Assembly (NCBI GenBank): GCA_964517495.1
Contig: CAZFER010000005.1
Span: forward strand, 78,017-142,016
Direction of reading: 5' to 3'
DNA length: 64,000 nucleotides
From: CAZFER01 sp964517495
GTDB lineage: Bacteria > Hinthialibacterota > Hinthialibacteria > Hinthialibacterales > Hinthialibacteraceae
This document shows positions 1-8,731 of this stretch, piece by piece. Position 1 is the first letter of the stretch. Each line of letters begins with the position of its first letter. Both the position numbers and the translations under genes were made by a program. The notes under the pieces were generated by a model that saw nothing but the letters and a program-made list of their open reading frames with translations, was not told the origin of the DNA and did not search any database.

Positions 1-306
1 ATTTTTGAAACAGCGGTGTTGGCTGAAATCTACAAAAGGCTTGTCCATCGGGGAGAAAATCCACAAATCTACTTCTGGCGCACGTCAAGCGGCATGGAAG
101 TGGACTTTCTCATTGAACATCAAGCCCGCCTTATTCCCATCGAAGTAAAACGTTTCGCTACCCCCCGCCCAGAGATGGCCTTAACGATTAAATCACTTCG
201 CCAGGATTTAGGAGATCGCATCCATCCAGGATACGTGATTCATTCTGGAGATATTCGTATGCCATTAGGCGATAATGCAAAGGCTATTCCTTTTCTACGA
301 ACATAG
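1..306 (+). CDS. C-terminal end of AAA+ ATPase-type protein with DUF4143 domain (5' truncated by window)
   Basis: The frame is open from the first base and ends at TAG 304-306, so only about the last 100 residues are visible. The segment FWRTSSGMEVDFLIE followed by IPIEVKR is the pattern of the DUF4143 nuclease-fold-like C-terminal domain that follows a P-loop ATPase domain in a large family of prokaryotic AAA+ proteins. The ATPase part lies outside the window. These proteins are common accessory genes and their role is not firmly established. The last 12 bases overlap the end of the convergent lolD gene. Family call is from motif recognition; function is unknown. Confidence 0.75.
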   Translation: MFETAVLAEIYKRLVHRGENPQIYFWRTSSGMEVDFLIEHQARLIPIEVKRFATPRPEMALTIKSLRQDLGDRIHPGYVIHSGDIRMPLGDNAKAIPFLRT

Positions 307-990
307 ATGCAACTTTCCATCCTGTAGTTCCAGTTGCCGGTCGGCTTCGGCGGCGATTTCCCGGTTGTGGGTGACCATCACGATGGTCAGTTTCTTCTCT
401 TCTTGCTGTTGGCGGATCAGGGTAATTAACTCGGCACTGCTGGAGGGATCAAGGTTGCCGGTCGGTTCGTCCATATAAAGGATTTCGGGATGATTGATCA
501 TGGCGCGAGCCACGGCAACACGCTGCTGTTCACCGCCGGATAGTTGAGAAGGCTTGTGTTCAGCCCGTTCAGCTAATCCTAAATCCTTCAACAATTTGTG
601 TGCCCGGTTCCAAAGATCAGTATCCGGTAAACCGAGAATCATTCCTGGAATGGCAACATTCTCAACCGCATTGAATTCGGGCAATAAATGGTGGAATTGG
701 AACACGAACCCAAACGATTGGCTGCGCATCCTGTCACGGCTGCGTTCAGTCAGGCTCGATAATTGTTCACCTCTGAAATGAATTTCACCGCTAGTGGCTT
801 GATCAAGGCAGCCCAGAAGGTGCAACAGCGTCGATTTTCCCGATCCGGATTCCCCGGTGATGGCAACAAATTCACTTTCTTGCACGTCCAGGTCCAATTG
901 ATCAAGCACCTGCAATTCTTTAGGGCCGGTTTTAAATATCTTGTCTAATTTTTCGCAGCGTAAAATGTATGAGTTTGCAATTTCCGTCAT
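295..990 (-). CDS. lolD: ABC transporter ATPase, LolD-type (lipoprotein release)
   Basis: This 231-residue cytoplasmic ATPase would power release of outer-membrane lipoproteins from the inner membrane together with LolC/LolE permeases. All ABC motifs are visible: Walker A GESGSGKST (46-54), Q-loop near FVFQFHHLLPEF (about 95-106), signature LSGGEQQ (150-156), Walker B ILYMDEP (170-176) and the H-loop histidine H208. The length and the spaced signature match the LolD/MacB-like subfamily. It is the last gene of a minus-strand run with two GT4 transferases and an O-antigen ligase, 9 bp after the ligase gene. A LolC/E-like permease lies apart, at 8732-10090 on the other strand. LolD versus another three-component exporter ATPase cannot be fully separated; the permease in the window favours LolD. 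Confidence 0.88.
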   Translation of the reverse strand: MTEIANSYILRCEKLDKIFKTGPKELQVLDQLDLDVQESEFVAITGESGSGKSTLLHLLGCLDQATSGEIHFRGEQLSSLTERSRDRMRSQSFGFVFQFHHLLPEFNAVENVAIPGMILGLPDTDLWNRAHKLLKDLGLAERAEHKPSQLSGGEQQRVAVARAMINHPEILYMDEPTGNLDPSSSAELITLIRQQQEEKKLTIVMVTHNREIAAEADRQLELQDGKLHLCS

Positions 991-999
991 AATCTGTTC

Positions 1000-3225
1000 C
1001 TATTCCAAGCGGCGTTGAAGTTTTCTTACTTTTCGTTTGATGCGATCCAATAAAAATGAATCATCCAATTCCTCAGCTATCAAAAGGGCGTATTCATAAT
1101 GCTTAAACGCCTTCTCCGCTTTATTTAATTCGAAGGCATATAAATCCGCCAGGCGTTCATGGTAAAGCATCACGTTTGGAGCCAATTCAACGCTTTTTTC
1201 ATACATGTTGGCGGCTAGTGAATAGTGCTCTTTCTTTTCATATACTTTGGCGAGGTAGAAATATGAATCTGCATGGGTGGGATTATGCTTGATCTCCAAC
1301 TTAAAGTGCAGTTCCGCCTCTTCAAAACGCCCACCAGTAAAATCAATAATACCCGCCAGGTATTGGATCTCATCCCGTTCCGGATCAATCATCAATAGAA
1401 TATCCGCATAACGCTGAGCGGATGAATATTGAGATTTGCTAATATAAACATTAACCATTTGTTTAAACGAAGCCGGTGTGGCATATGTCTCCGTAGCGCG
1501 TTCCATACGGTCAATGGCACGGTCTCGATAGGCCATCCCTAAATCGGGATAAGCGGATAAATAAAAGTAGGCCCGTCCCATCTCAAAGAGAATCTGCCCA
1601 TTTTGGGGATAAAGGCGGTCAGCGGTTGATAGATAATCCTGCGCAGTATGAAGAACACTGCGTGCCGCATATGCATCATTTTGGTATTTTGTCTGCGAGT
1701 CACGAATCAGGTTTTGTGCTCTGAAGTGGAAATGCGCCGCCAAATAATGTTGAACCACCACAACACCCAGGTAAACAGATATAGGCAACAAAATAATCAC
1801 CAATATCCAGCGGCTCCAGGTTGATTGAAAATGCTTTGGAAAATGATTTTGAAGCGATAAGATTCCCCCCAATCCCAACGCAAACAACATGGCACTCGCA
1901 GGTAAGCGCAAGGGGAAATCAAACAGGCTGTGGAATGCCGTCTGTAATATCAAGGCAGTGCACCCTAATATAGCAATAATTTGAGAACGTGATAAATCCC
2001 CTTGATACAGGATTTGCACGGCGGTTCCCAGTCCCGCGAAGATCACCAATAAAAGCAGAGCAAATCCCATGCTGCCGGTTTCTGCTAAAAACTGTAAGTA
2101 TTCATTATGGGTGCGGTTGGCGAGGATGCTGTTCATATGGCGCGTGAGTTGTTGAATGCTTTCCCGTTCCACCTTGTTTGACAAATTGTAAACCGTGGTC
2201 AAAAAGCGGGGTGAAAATCGCCCATGACCCTCGCCGATTAGAGGTTCCTCCTTCCACATCTGCAAGGCGGAGCACCACAAAAGTGGCCGGGCACGCAAAC
2301 TAATATCCTGAAAGGTCGCCAAATGATAAAAACGCTTGCCCAGCGAATAAATAAGCCCTGCTCCCTGTTTGTATTGGATGGCAAAAAGGCTGCCTGTGAG
2401 GATGATTCCAGCCAGTAAAACCATACTTCCCCATTTAAACCAACGGCGCAGTGACAGTCCTGACTGGGAAGCAATTTTTGTGTAGTAAATCGCTAGCAGG
2501 ATGGCAATAATGCCAATCGTAGGAAGCAACCCAACCCACACTCCCCGATTTTGTGTGTAAAGAAGGGTATAGATAATAAGGCCTAAAAAAAGAACGGCTC
2601 CCAACCGGCTCCACCATCGTTTTGCCAATGCCAAAACCGTAGTGGAGACGATTCCCAACATGACAGCAAAACAGGCATAGTAATTGGGATTCCCCAACGC
2701 CCATATCACCCCTCGATCCTGGTTGACCAGGGGATTTCCATATCGCCATTCTTTCCCCAGCATAATTTCATTGAATTTTATATCGAGTCCAACGGTATAA
2801 CTCCAGGCATAAACCACCACACCAACTTGAGTAATGCAGGCGATAAATAAAAGTGTTCGCAACCGCTGCCAATCCCGGCAGCAATCTGCTACCAGCAAGG
2901 CAAACAACACCCATGATACACTTCGCAAAGCATGATCCAACGCATAAGCATAATGGGAATCCAGCCACGCCCGCAGAAACATATACACAGCAAACAGAAT
3001 CAATGCGATTGGCATGAGGTTAAACCGCAGAGTGGGAGGGCGTTTTAAATATAAAAGCAGGCTAAAAAAGAACGCAAGAAAAACACCGAATTCAAAAAAA
3101 CGAAATTTGGTTTCCGGCCCTGCTCCGACCAATATTCTAATATCAATGACCCACGGTACCAAAAGCAGTGTCATGCAGAGGATTAAAAAACGAGTCAGGT
3201 CCAACAGGCGCACAATTTTGTTCAT
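1000..3225 (-). CDS. O-antigen ligase/polymerase family membrane protein with C-terminal TPR domain
   Basis: A 741-residue protein with about 10-12 hydrophobic segments over residues 10-495 and a soluble TPR-like C-terminus (about 510-735). The ligase signature appears as HNEYLQFLAETGSMG (373-387), with a conserved NRGVW segment near 226-230 and GEGHGRF at 331-337. This is the Wzy_C/WaaL-type architecture, which joins or polymerises oligosaccharides on lipid carriers at the periplasmic face. The TPR tail has alternating helices containing residues such as YFYLAKVYEKKEHYSLAANM, and may bind partners or glycan substrate. The gene overlaps the upstream GT4 gene by 4 bp, which implies translational coupling. 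Whether it acts on lipopolysaccharide, a polysaccharide or a glycoprotein cannot be told from sequence. Confidence 0.85.
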   Translation of the reverse strand: MNKIVRLLDLTRFLILCMTLLLVPWVIDIRILVGAGPETKFRFFEFGVFLAFFFSLLLYLKRPPTLRFNLMPIALILFAVYMFLRAWLDSHYAYALDHALRSVSWVLFALLVADCCRDWQRLRTLLFIACITQVGVVVYAWSYTVGLDIKFNEIMLGKEWRYGNPLVNQDRGVIWALGNPNYYACFAVMLGIVSTTVLALAKRWWSRLGAVLFLGLIIYTLLYTQNRGVWVGLLPTIGIIAILLAIYYTKIASQSGLSLRRWFKWGSMVLLAGIILTGSLFAIQYKQGAGLIYSLGKRFYHLATFQDISLRARPLLWCSALQMWKEEPLIGEGHGRFSPRFLTTVYNLSNKVERESIQQLTRHMNSILANRTHNEYLQFLAETGSMGFALLLLVIFAGLGTAVQILYQGDLSRSQIIAILGCTALILQTAFHSLFDFPLRLPASAMLFALGLGGILSLQNHFPKHFQSTWSRWILVIILLPISVYLGVVVVQHYLAAHFHFRAQNLIRDSQTKYQNDAYAARSVLHTAQDYLSTADRLYPQNGQILFEMGRAYFYLSAYPDLGMAYRDRAIDRMERATETYATPASFKQMVNVYISKSQYSSAQRYADILLMIDPERDEIQYLAGIIDFTGGRFEEAELHFKLEIKHNPTHADSYFYLAKVYEKKEHYSLAANMYEKSVELAPNVMLYHERLADLYAFELNKAEKAFKHYEYALLIAEELDDSFLLDRIKRKVRKLQRRLE

Positions 3226-4319
3226 TCTTCACTCAATGATTGATAAAAATCGATGGTTCGTTTTGCAATCGAATCCCATGAAAACCGCTCTATTACATCT
3301 TCTTTCCCAGCCTGTCCCAGGCGTTTGGCTTTTTGGGGATCCTTTAAAAGATGAATGATAGCTTGGGTTAATTGTTCCACATCATTTGGTGAAACCAACA
3401 GGCCGGTTTCTCCATCCTTGATCACTTCAGCCATTCCCCCGACATTGGTTGCCACCACCGCATTCCCCATCGCAAGCGCCAGTAACAACACGCCACTTTG
3501 ATCAATATCACGATACGGCAATACGACAATATTTGCTGAGTGAAATAGCTCGGGAATATCACCATCTGGAATATATCCCAAACGTATTTCGATATGCTGA
3601 TTGAGCTTGTTTGCCTCGATTAACGCCTGGTAGCGATCGAATGGTTCGAGCGGCTGGCCGGCAATGGTTAATTTTACTTTCGGACAGTTTTCTTTAACTT
3701 GCACTATCGCTTCCAACAGGACATCCAATCCTTTATAAGGCCGGATGTTACCAAAAAAAAGTAAGTTATATTTTTTTCCCTCAACCGGGGAAAACTCTGA
3801 CTTTGTGTTTTTTTTGACTAAAAAGCTGTACTCCCCATGTGGAATAATAGCCTTCCTGCAATGAATATCAGAAAAGTGACGCTCAAATTGATTTTGACTA
3901 TGCCGGGTATGAAAGATAAGCCCTTGCATTTTCTGATAAATCATCTCAAAGGTACGAATGGAATCAGTTTGTACTTCATGCGGTAATACATTATGGACGG
4001 TATACACCCAGGACACCTGTTTAAAGGGCGCCAGGCGCATCAAAGCAAGCAAAACCTGAGGGCGAGCCACGCCTTGCCAATGGATAATCGCATTTGATCG
4101 CCGCAGATGCCATGCCAGTTTGACCGCCTGAATTGGATTGGTTTTTATCCCTCTAAATAGGTGATAAACACGCAATTTTGCGGGAAGCGGGGAAAAGTTC
4201 CAGCGTCGACTTGTCACGATTTCACATTCCACCCCAGTTTCCGCCAAAGCCTTGGCTAAACAATAAGTGTAATGTGCTATGCCGCCTGCTCCCGCTGGTT
4301 CGATAAACACCACCTTCAT
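3222..4319 (-). CDS. Glycosyltransferase family 4 (GT-B fold)
   Basis: A 365-residue soluble GT4 enzyme. The N-terminus VFIEPAGAGGIAHYTYCLAK is the acceptor-domain start typical of the family. The C-terminal domain has NIRPYKGLDVLLEA, which carries the nucleotide-binding lysine, and a late GGMAEVIKDGETGLLV segment. The usual EX7E pair is replaced by QSGVLLLALAMG, a substitution I recall in a sub-branch of GT4. It probably adds one sugar to a lipid-linked surface glycan. Four-base overlaps with both neighbours (another GT4 upstream, a ligase downstream) place it in a glycan operon. Donor and acceptor are unknown. Confidence 0.88.
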   Translation of the reverse strand: MKVVFIEPAGAGGIAHYTYCLAKALAETGVECEIVTSRRWNFSPLPAKLRVYHLFRGIKTNPIQAVKLAWHLRRSNAIIHWQGVARPQVLLALMRLAPFKQVSWVYTVHNVLPHEVQTDSIRTFEMIYQKMQGLIFHTRHSQNQFERHFSDIHCRKAIIPHGEYSFLVKKNTKSEFSPVEGKKYNLLFFGNIRPYKGLDVLLEAIVQVKENCPKVKLTIAGQPLEPFDRYQALIEANKLNQHIEIRLGYIPDGDIPELFHSANIVVLPYRDIDQSGVLLLALAMGNAVVATNVGGMAEVIKDGETGLLVSPNDVEQLTQAIIHLLKDPQKAKRLGQAGKEDVIERFSWDSIAKRTIDFYQSLSEE

Positions 4320-5437
4320 TCAATCGCACCATTCATTAGGCTTTGATAGACCTTTAACGTCTCTTTTGCGGTATCTTTCCATGAAAATCGCTTGGCTTGT
4401 TCGATGCCTTTGGCCGCCCATTCATCACGATTAGCGCTTTTCCACATCTGGTTCATCGCCGCTGCCCATTCCTCTTCGTTGTAATCATCAAGCAGAACAC
4501 CTGCATCGCCTATCACTTCAGGAATTGATGAATGGTTTGGCGCAATCACAGGCGTGCCACAGGCTAACGATTCCAACCCGGGCAACCAAAAACCCTCATA
4601 CCACGGCGCCATAACGGTAAAAGCTGCTCCTGAATAATAGGTTCTCATCAGGTCCATATCCGGCACATAGCCTTCAATACGAACATGGCGTTGAATTTTT
4701 AATGATTCGAGGGTTTCAAATATATCATTGTACAACCACCCGGCTTTACCTACGATTACCAGGGTGGCTTCTACCTTTGATTGTTCCAACCAGTGGGCGA
4801 AAACGCGCAAAAGAAAGGGGTAGTTTTTACGGGGTTCCAAGGTGCCCACTGCTAAGACATACCCAGGCTCGAGGTGTTTGTTGCGTCGAAACGCACGAAT
4901 CCGTTCTTCATCCGGCTCGGGATAGAATTCTGGAGCCGCTGCTTCATGGATGGTATGTACGCGTTCTTCTTCAATCCCCAGGTTTTCAATGACATCCTGC
5001 CGGGTGTTATTTGAGACGGTAATGATCTTATCCGCCCGCTGGGCCATGTTGGGAACCAGGCAATTCCAAACCATCCGGGATTTCAAATCCTTATGACGTG
5101 GATAATGCATGGCGGAAAGATCGTGTATGGTAAGCACGCGGCGGCCTTCATATAAAAAGGGTAGACATTGCCCCGGGCTATGCAGGACATCGATGCCATA
5201 TTGGCGGCATAGACCACCCAAACGTGTCTGGCACCAAACGTGGGTGCTGCGCGACGGTCCTCTCAGCACGTGGAGAATGCGGTTAGAGAGGGGCATTTCC
5301 GGTAAGGGGCGATTGTAAAAGGCAAACAGTTCATCCACCTCTTCCAGTGATGCCAATTCATTAAGAAGATGATAATTATAAAAACCGATCCCGGCCCGGG
5401 GCCGGGTGAGGGTGGTACATTCGATTCCAATTCGCAC
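4316..5437 (-). CDS. Glycosyltransferase family 4, first gene of glycan operon
   Basis: A 373-residue GT-B transferase of the mannosyltransferase-like GT4 type. Visible markers are AVGTLEPRKNYPFLLRVF in the donor domain and an intact EX7E motif in EGFWLPGLESLACGTPVIAP, followed by SSIPEVIGDAGVLLD. The N-terminus MRIGIECTTLTRPRAGIGFY is the usual glycine-rich acceptor loop. It leads the minus-strand series GT4-GT4-ligase-LolD, overlapping the next gene by 4 bp. The donor sugar cannot be deduced. No promoter was identified with confidence in the upstream gap, which holds a repeat element. Confidence 0.9.
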   Translation of the reverse strand: MRIGIECTTLTRPRAGIGFYNYHLLNELASLEEVDELFAFYNRPLPEMPLSNRILHVLRGPSRSTHVWCQTRLGGLCRQYGIDVLHSPGQCLPFLYEGRRVLTIHDLSAMHYPRHKDLKSRMVWNCLVPNMAQRADKIITVSNNTRQDVIENLGIEEERVHTIHEAAAPEFYPEPDEERIRAFRRNKHLEPGYVLAVGTLEPRKNYPFLLRVFAHWLEQSKVEATLVIVGKAGWLYNDIFETLESLKIQRHVRIEGYVPDMDLMRTYYSGAAFTVMAPWYEGFWLPGLESLACGTPVIAPNHSSIPEVIGDAGVLLDDYNEEEWAAAMNQMWKSANRDEWAAKGIEQAKRFSWKDTAKETLKVYQSLMNGAIE

Positions 5438-5512
5438 GAAATTAAACTCCGTTCATGTTGTCAGATCACCATTTTTAAGCGATACTGATAAGAAAAAGAT
5501 CAGTTATCTATC

Positions 5513-5622
5513 CTCTATTCCCCTCCCAAGATTGGGAGGGGTTAGGGGAGGGTTGAAGAAAAGTATGTACAAGATCATTTAACCCCCTCCTAACCTCCCC
5601 CATTTCATTGGGAGAGGAATAT
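5513..5622. repeat. Core of dispersed hairpin repeat (family A), lacking terminal repeats
   Basis: The left arm CCCCTCCCAAGATTGGGAGG and its continuation GGTTAGGGGAGGGTTGAA are mirrored by a right arm (5580-5620) whose reverse complement reads nearly the same. This gives an imperfect inverted repeat of about 105 bp. The same core occurs in the elements at 21869-22054 and 31271-31457 and as half copies at 21689-21760 and 52041-52085. The outer GTAA...AGCCAT ends seen in the full copies are missing here. It fills most of the gap between the divergent glycan operon and the YggT-like gene. Confidence 0.85.
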
Positions 5623-5684
5623 GAGTGCATATCAAAGTGATTCGAATAAATTTCACACCTTGAAACAGACTGGTATTCATAAAA

Positions 5685-6629
5685 ATGGCACTTGTATTCT
5701 CTATATTAAACATATTTTTTCAATTGTTGATCGTCATCCTGTTGATCCGTTATTTTATTGAACCGTTTCGCTTTTATGGTTTTGGTCCCATCCTGGTTTC
5801 TATTGTGACCTTAACCGAGCGAATACTCCAACCCTTCCGTCAATTATTTCCCCGCAGCTCGCCTTTTTTGCAAAATCAAATGCCTCTGTTTGCCATTGTA
5901 TTAGTGTTGCTGATTCGCGGTTGGTTTATGTGGATATTACGGGCGCGGCTGATTTCTCCATTTAGTGATATTCCCTCAGCGGTTGAACAAATTCCACTTA
6001 TTCACGAATTTTCCATCAGCTTGACCATGGGGTTGGTGTTAGTTGCCCAGCTGTTGATAATGATGCTTTTCGCCAGTGTGATGATCGCCCATCATGGCAT
6101 TCCCATGTATAGCAGCAATGCAGGTTTTGTCTGTTTCCGCCAGCGAACCTTTGCTGTATTTCAATGGGTCAAAAAAATCATTCCAACGGATAATTTGAAT
6201 AAACTCTTTATCATCAGCGCGATTGTAATATTGCTTGCCACCGGTATTCTTGCCTCCATCACCAATATGTCTATCGGCCAGTTAGGTTATACGATGACCA
6301 TAGCCATATTCGAAGTGCTGTTGGGATTTTTATACATTTATTGGTTTATCCTGCTTCTCGCAATTCTTTCCAGTTGGATCGCTGCCGATCAGTTCAGTTT
6401 GGTGGTTCAATTAGTGAGGGCAATGGCAGATCCTTATCTAAATATCTTTCGTCGCCTTTTCCCCTGGGCTCGCATAGATTTTATTGATCTCTCTCCCATT
6501 TTTGCATTTTTGGTACTGAATCCCGGCATCATCATGCTTTTGGCGACGCTCGAAGGGGCTTTAAAATCCTACTTTGATCCTGAGAGTTTCACTTACCCCA
6601 GTACGCCGATACTCTTTTCTATTTATTAG
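5685..6629 (+). CDS. YggT-family integral membrane protein, duplicated
   Basis: A 314-residue membrane protein with two YggT-like modules. The first (residues about 1-130) contains ILQPFRQLFPRS. The second (about 210-305) contains the classic end PYLNIFRRLFPWARIDFIDLSPI followed by a hydrophobic helix. YggT proteins (E. coli YggT, plant CCB3/YLMG) are small membrane proteins linked to cell division, osmotic tolerance or membrane-protein assembly; a single module is about 90-190 residues. This protein carries a tandem version with an intervening cytoplasmic stretch. It stands alone, so context gives no further clue. Confidence 0.8.
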   Translation: MALVFSILNIFFQLLIVILLIRYFIEPFRFYGFGPILVSIVTLTERILQPFRQLFPRSSPFLQNQMPLFAIVLVLLIRGWFMWILRARLISPFSDIPSAVEQIPLIHEFSISLTMGLVLVAQLLIMMLFASVMIAHHGIPMYSSNAGFVCFRQRTFAVFQWVKKIIPTDNLNKLFIISAIVILLATGILASITNMSIGQLGYTMTIAIFEVLLGFLYIYWFILLLAILSSWIAADQFSLVVQLVRAMADPYLNIFRRLFPWARIDFIDLSPIFAFLVLNPGIIMLLATLEGALKSYFDPESFTYPSTPILFSIY

Positions 6630-6770
6630 CACACTTTTTCTCTGCCAAGACGGCTTGATTTTGAAAAAAGGGTGTTGTGAAAAACATCGCTTGAATATTA
6701 AGCCGTAACAATTGCTGAATCAAATCGTTTTATAAAGCACATCTTTCATTACAATAGACTGGAGTAACTC

Positions 6771-7016
6771 ATGAAAGAATCAGTAGCCATTGCGGGGTTG
6801 ATTATTGGAGCCTTTCTTATTGTTTTTCCTCCTTTAGCGGATTATTTGCATGAACTAAATGTGGTGCGCCTGCTTTCAGCAGAGAATACCCGCCAGGTAA
6901 CGTTGAATTTCCGGATCAGTGAAACCTATAGCTTCGGCTGCTGGATAGCAGGTATTGGATTAATTGTTGTTTCTATTTTGTCCTCATTAAAAAAAGTGAA
7001 GCCTGAAAGTGAATAG
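6771..7016 (+). CDS. Small two-helix membrane protein, unknown
   Basis: An 81-residue protein with two hydrophobic stretches, SVAIAGLIIGAFLIVFPP near the N-terminus and CWIAGIGLIVVSILSSL near the C-terminus, separated by a charged loop. The start ATG is preceded by GGAG at suitable spacing (ACTGGAGTAACTC then ATG), which supports real translation. I do not recognise a family. It follows the YggT-like gene by 140 bp on the same strand and could be co-transcribed, but nothing in the sequence assigns a role. Confidence 0.6.
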   Translation: MKESVAIAGLIIGAFLIVFPPLADYLHELNVVRLLSAENTRQVTLNFRISETYSFGCWIAGIGLIVVSILSSLKKVKPESE

Positions 7017-7064
7017 GTGAAATTGCATCTATATCGAAATCATGGTTTATTAAGAAAATGACTT

Positions 7065-8666
7065 TTATTTCCGTGCATAAAACTCATAGGCTGGTTCTCC
7101 ATCTGGATAAGTAATTGTTTTTATGGGCGTTTTATCGGTGATATCTCCCGCTTTGGCTAAATATAGATTATCACCGGATGCAAGGTTGTACCATCGCGCG
7201 ATTGATCCGTACTTTTGCCCTTTATACATGTGATAGTCATCATGCCCGAAATCACGATAAACCGGTACATAGTGATAAAAAGGCAGAATGTACTTGGGGA
7301 AATCACCACCCCCAAAGGGTTCCGCTGGATGCCCTGAAAAAACCGCCAACGCCACAGGATGCAAGCGCACTTTGTGCGAAATCACCACTCGTTCATACTC
7401 GGCCTTGTGGGATTCGATATACTCCACGGCTTCCCGCAAACCAACCTGCCAACGTTCAGCGGAGCGTATCGGATAGTGCCTAAAATAATCGTAATAAGTG
7501 ATTCCGCAGTTAATCACAAATAATGTGGCTAAAACATATTTGGATAAACGTTGTGAACGTTCTGATTTGATGAAGTCGAAACATGTGCCAATCCCCAAGG
7601 CGCTGATGATTTCGATCAAACCTATCCCACATGATGCCCGCAACGGGCTGGGCATGCTGTGTATGTCATAGCGGTCATAGGTCATGCTGGCAGGAACCGC
7701 AAAAAGCACCAGCCATATTAATAGCACCAGACCGATTGGCCCTCGTTTGCGGATCATTTCAAACAAACCGAGGAGAAAAAACGGGAACAATACAATCAAC
7801 GCTGTTCCCCCACCCGCCAGGTTCATATAGGTAGGATTCCCCGACCAAAACAAAAAAAGGGGAGACAAATGCTGAACATACTGCTGCAGAAATAATGTCA
7901 TTCCATCCGGGCGGTTAAACACGGATAAAAAATCAAAGCGTGCCTGCATGGCTTGGTAGTGAGTGATAGAAAATAGCAATAATGGTAATCCGATAAGGAC
8001 TAATATTCCTACTCCGCTCATGGTCTGCCAACGATACTTCCAAAATGTTCGAATATAGATGAAAAAAATACCGATCAACCATAATGGTATAAACAATCGC
8101 GCGGTCGGATAACTATAAATCGTTAATCCAAAAAACAGGCAAGAGCCAAATATCCAATACCATCGGGGATGCTTAATCCACTTCATCAGCATAAAGAGGG
8201 CAGTCAACTGCAACGGTGTTTGCAAGACCGCTTCCCAGCCGATCCGGCTGTAAAACACGCTCCAGGGTGAAAACGTTAATAATCCTGCCGCACAAAGGGC
8301 GATGTTTTGTGAAGAAATTTCTTTTACAAAAAGGAATACGAGCAGAATACTCAGCGTTCCAAGCACAACCGACGGAAGCCTAACGATATAGGCATTGATG
8401 CCAAAAAAGGCAGAGAATAAACCGGAAAAGTAAATGTAAAGCGGCGGGCTATACTCACCCGATTGCTTGAAAAACAGGGGCCATGAGTCACCATGATGAT
8501 CCATGCCGGTGCGATAGACCGAAGCGCCATCAAAAGCCTTAAGCAGCTCGTCGGAATTCAAAGCGGGCGGGACGTGATGTAAACATATCACCCGCAACAA
8601 GAAGCCAGCCGCTAATAAGCCGATTAATATCCACTTTGGTTTAATTTCCATACCTCTATCGTTCAT
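7065..8666 (-). CDS. Membrane glycosyltransferase, GT39/ArnT-like (PMT_2)
   Basis: A 533-residue GT-C protein with many transmembrane segments. The first periplasmic loop, after the first helix, has the acidic motif NSDELLKAFDGASVYRTG and then HHGD, which matches the DE-containing catalytic loop of protein mannosyltransferase/ArnT relatives that use polyprenyl-phosphate sugars. The C-terminal 130 residues form a soluble domain. It sits alone on the minus strand, divergent from the LolC/E gene by 65 bp when the downstream start of that gene is used. Acceptor (lipid A, protein or another glycan) is unknown. Confidence 0.82.
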   Translation of the reverse strand: MNDRGMEIKPKWILIGLLAAGFLLRVICLHHVPPALNSDELLKAFDGASVYRTGMDHHGDSWPLFFKQSGEYSPPLYIYFSGLFSAFFGINAYIVRLPSVVLGTLSILLVFLFVKEISSQNIALCAAGLLTFSPWSVFYSRIGWEAVLQTPLQLTALFMLMKWIKHPRWYWIFGSCLFFGLTIYSYPTARLFIPLWLIGIFFIYIRTFWKYRWQTMSGVGILVLIGLPLLLFSITHYQAMQARFDFLSVFNRPDGMTLFLQQYVQHLSPLFLFWSGNPTYMNLAGGGTALIVLFPFFLLGLFEMIRKRGPIGLVLLIWLVLFAVPASMTYDRYDIHSMPSPLRASCGIGLIEIISALGIGTCFDFIKSERSQRLSKYVLATLFVINCGITYYDYFRHYPIRSAERWQVGLREAVEYIESHKAEYERVVISHKVRLHPVALAVFSGHPAEPFGGGDFPKYILPFYHYVPVYRDFGHDDYHMYKGQKYGSIARWYNLASGDNLYLAKAGDITDKTPIKTITYPDGEPAYEFYARK

Positions 8667-8731
8667 CCCAATCGTGCTATGATAGCCAGTGTTTTATGCA
8701 GCCTATATTTGCACAGATTATGGAAAATACA

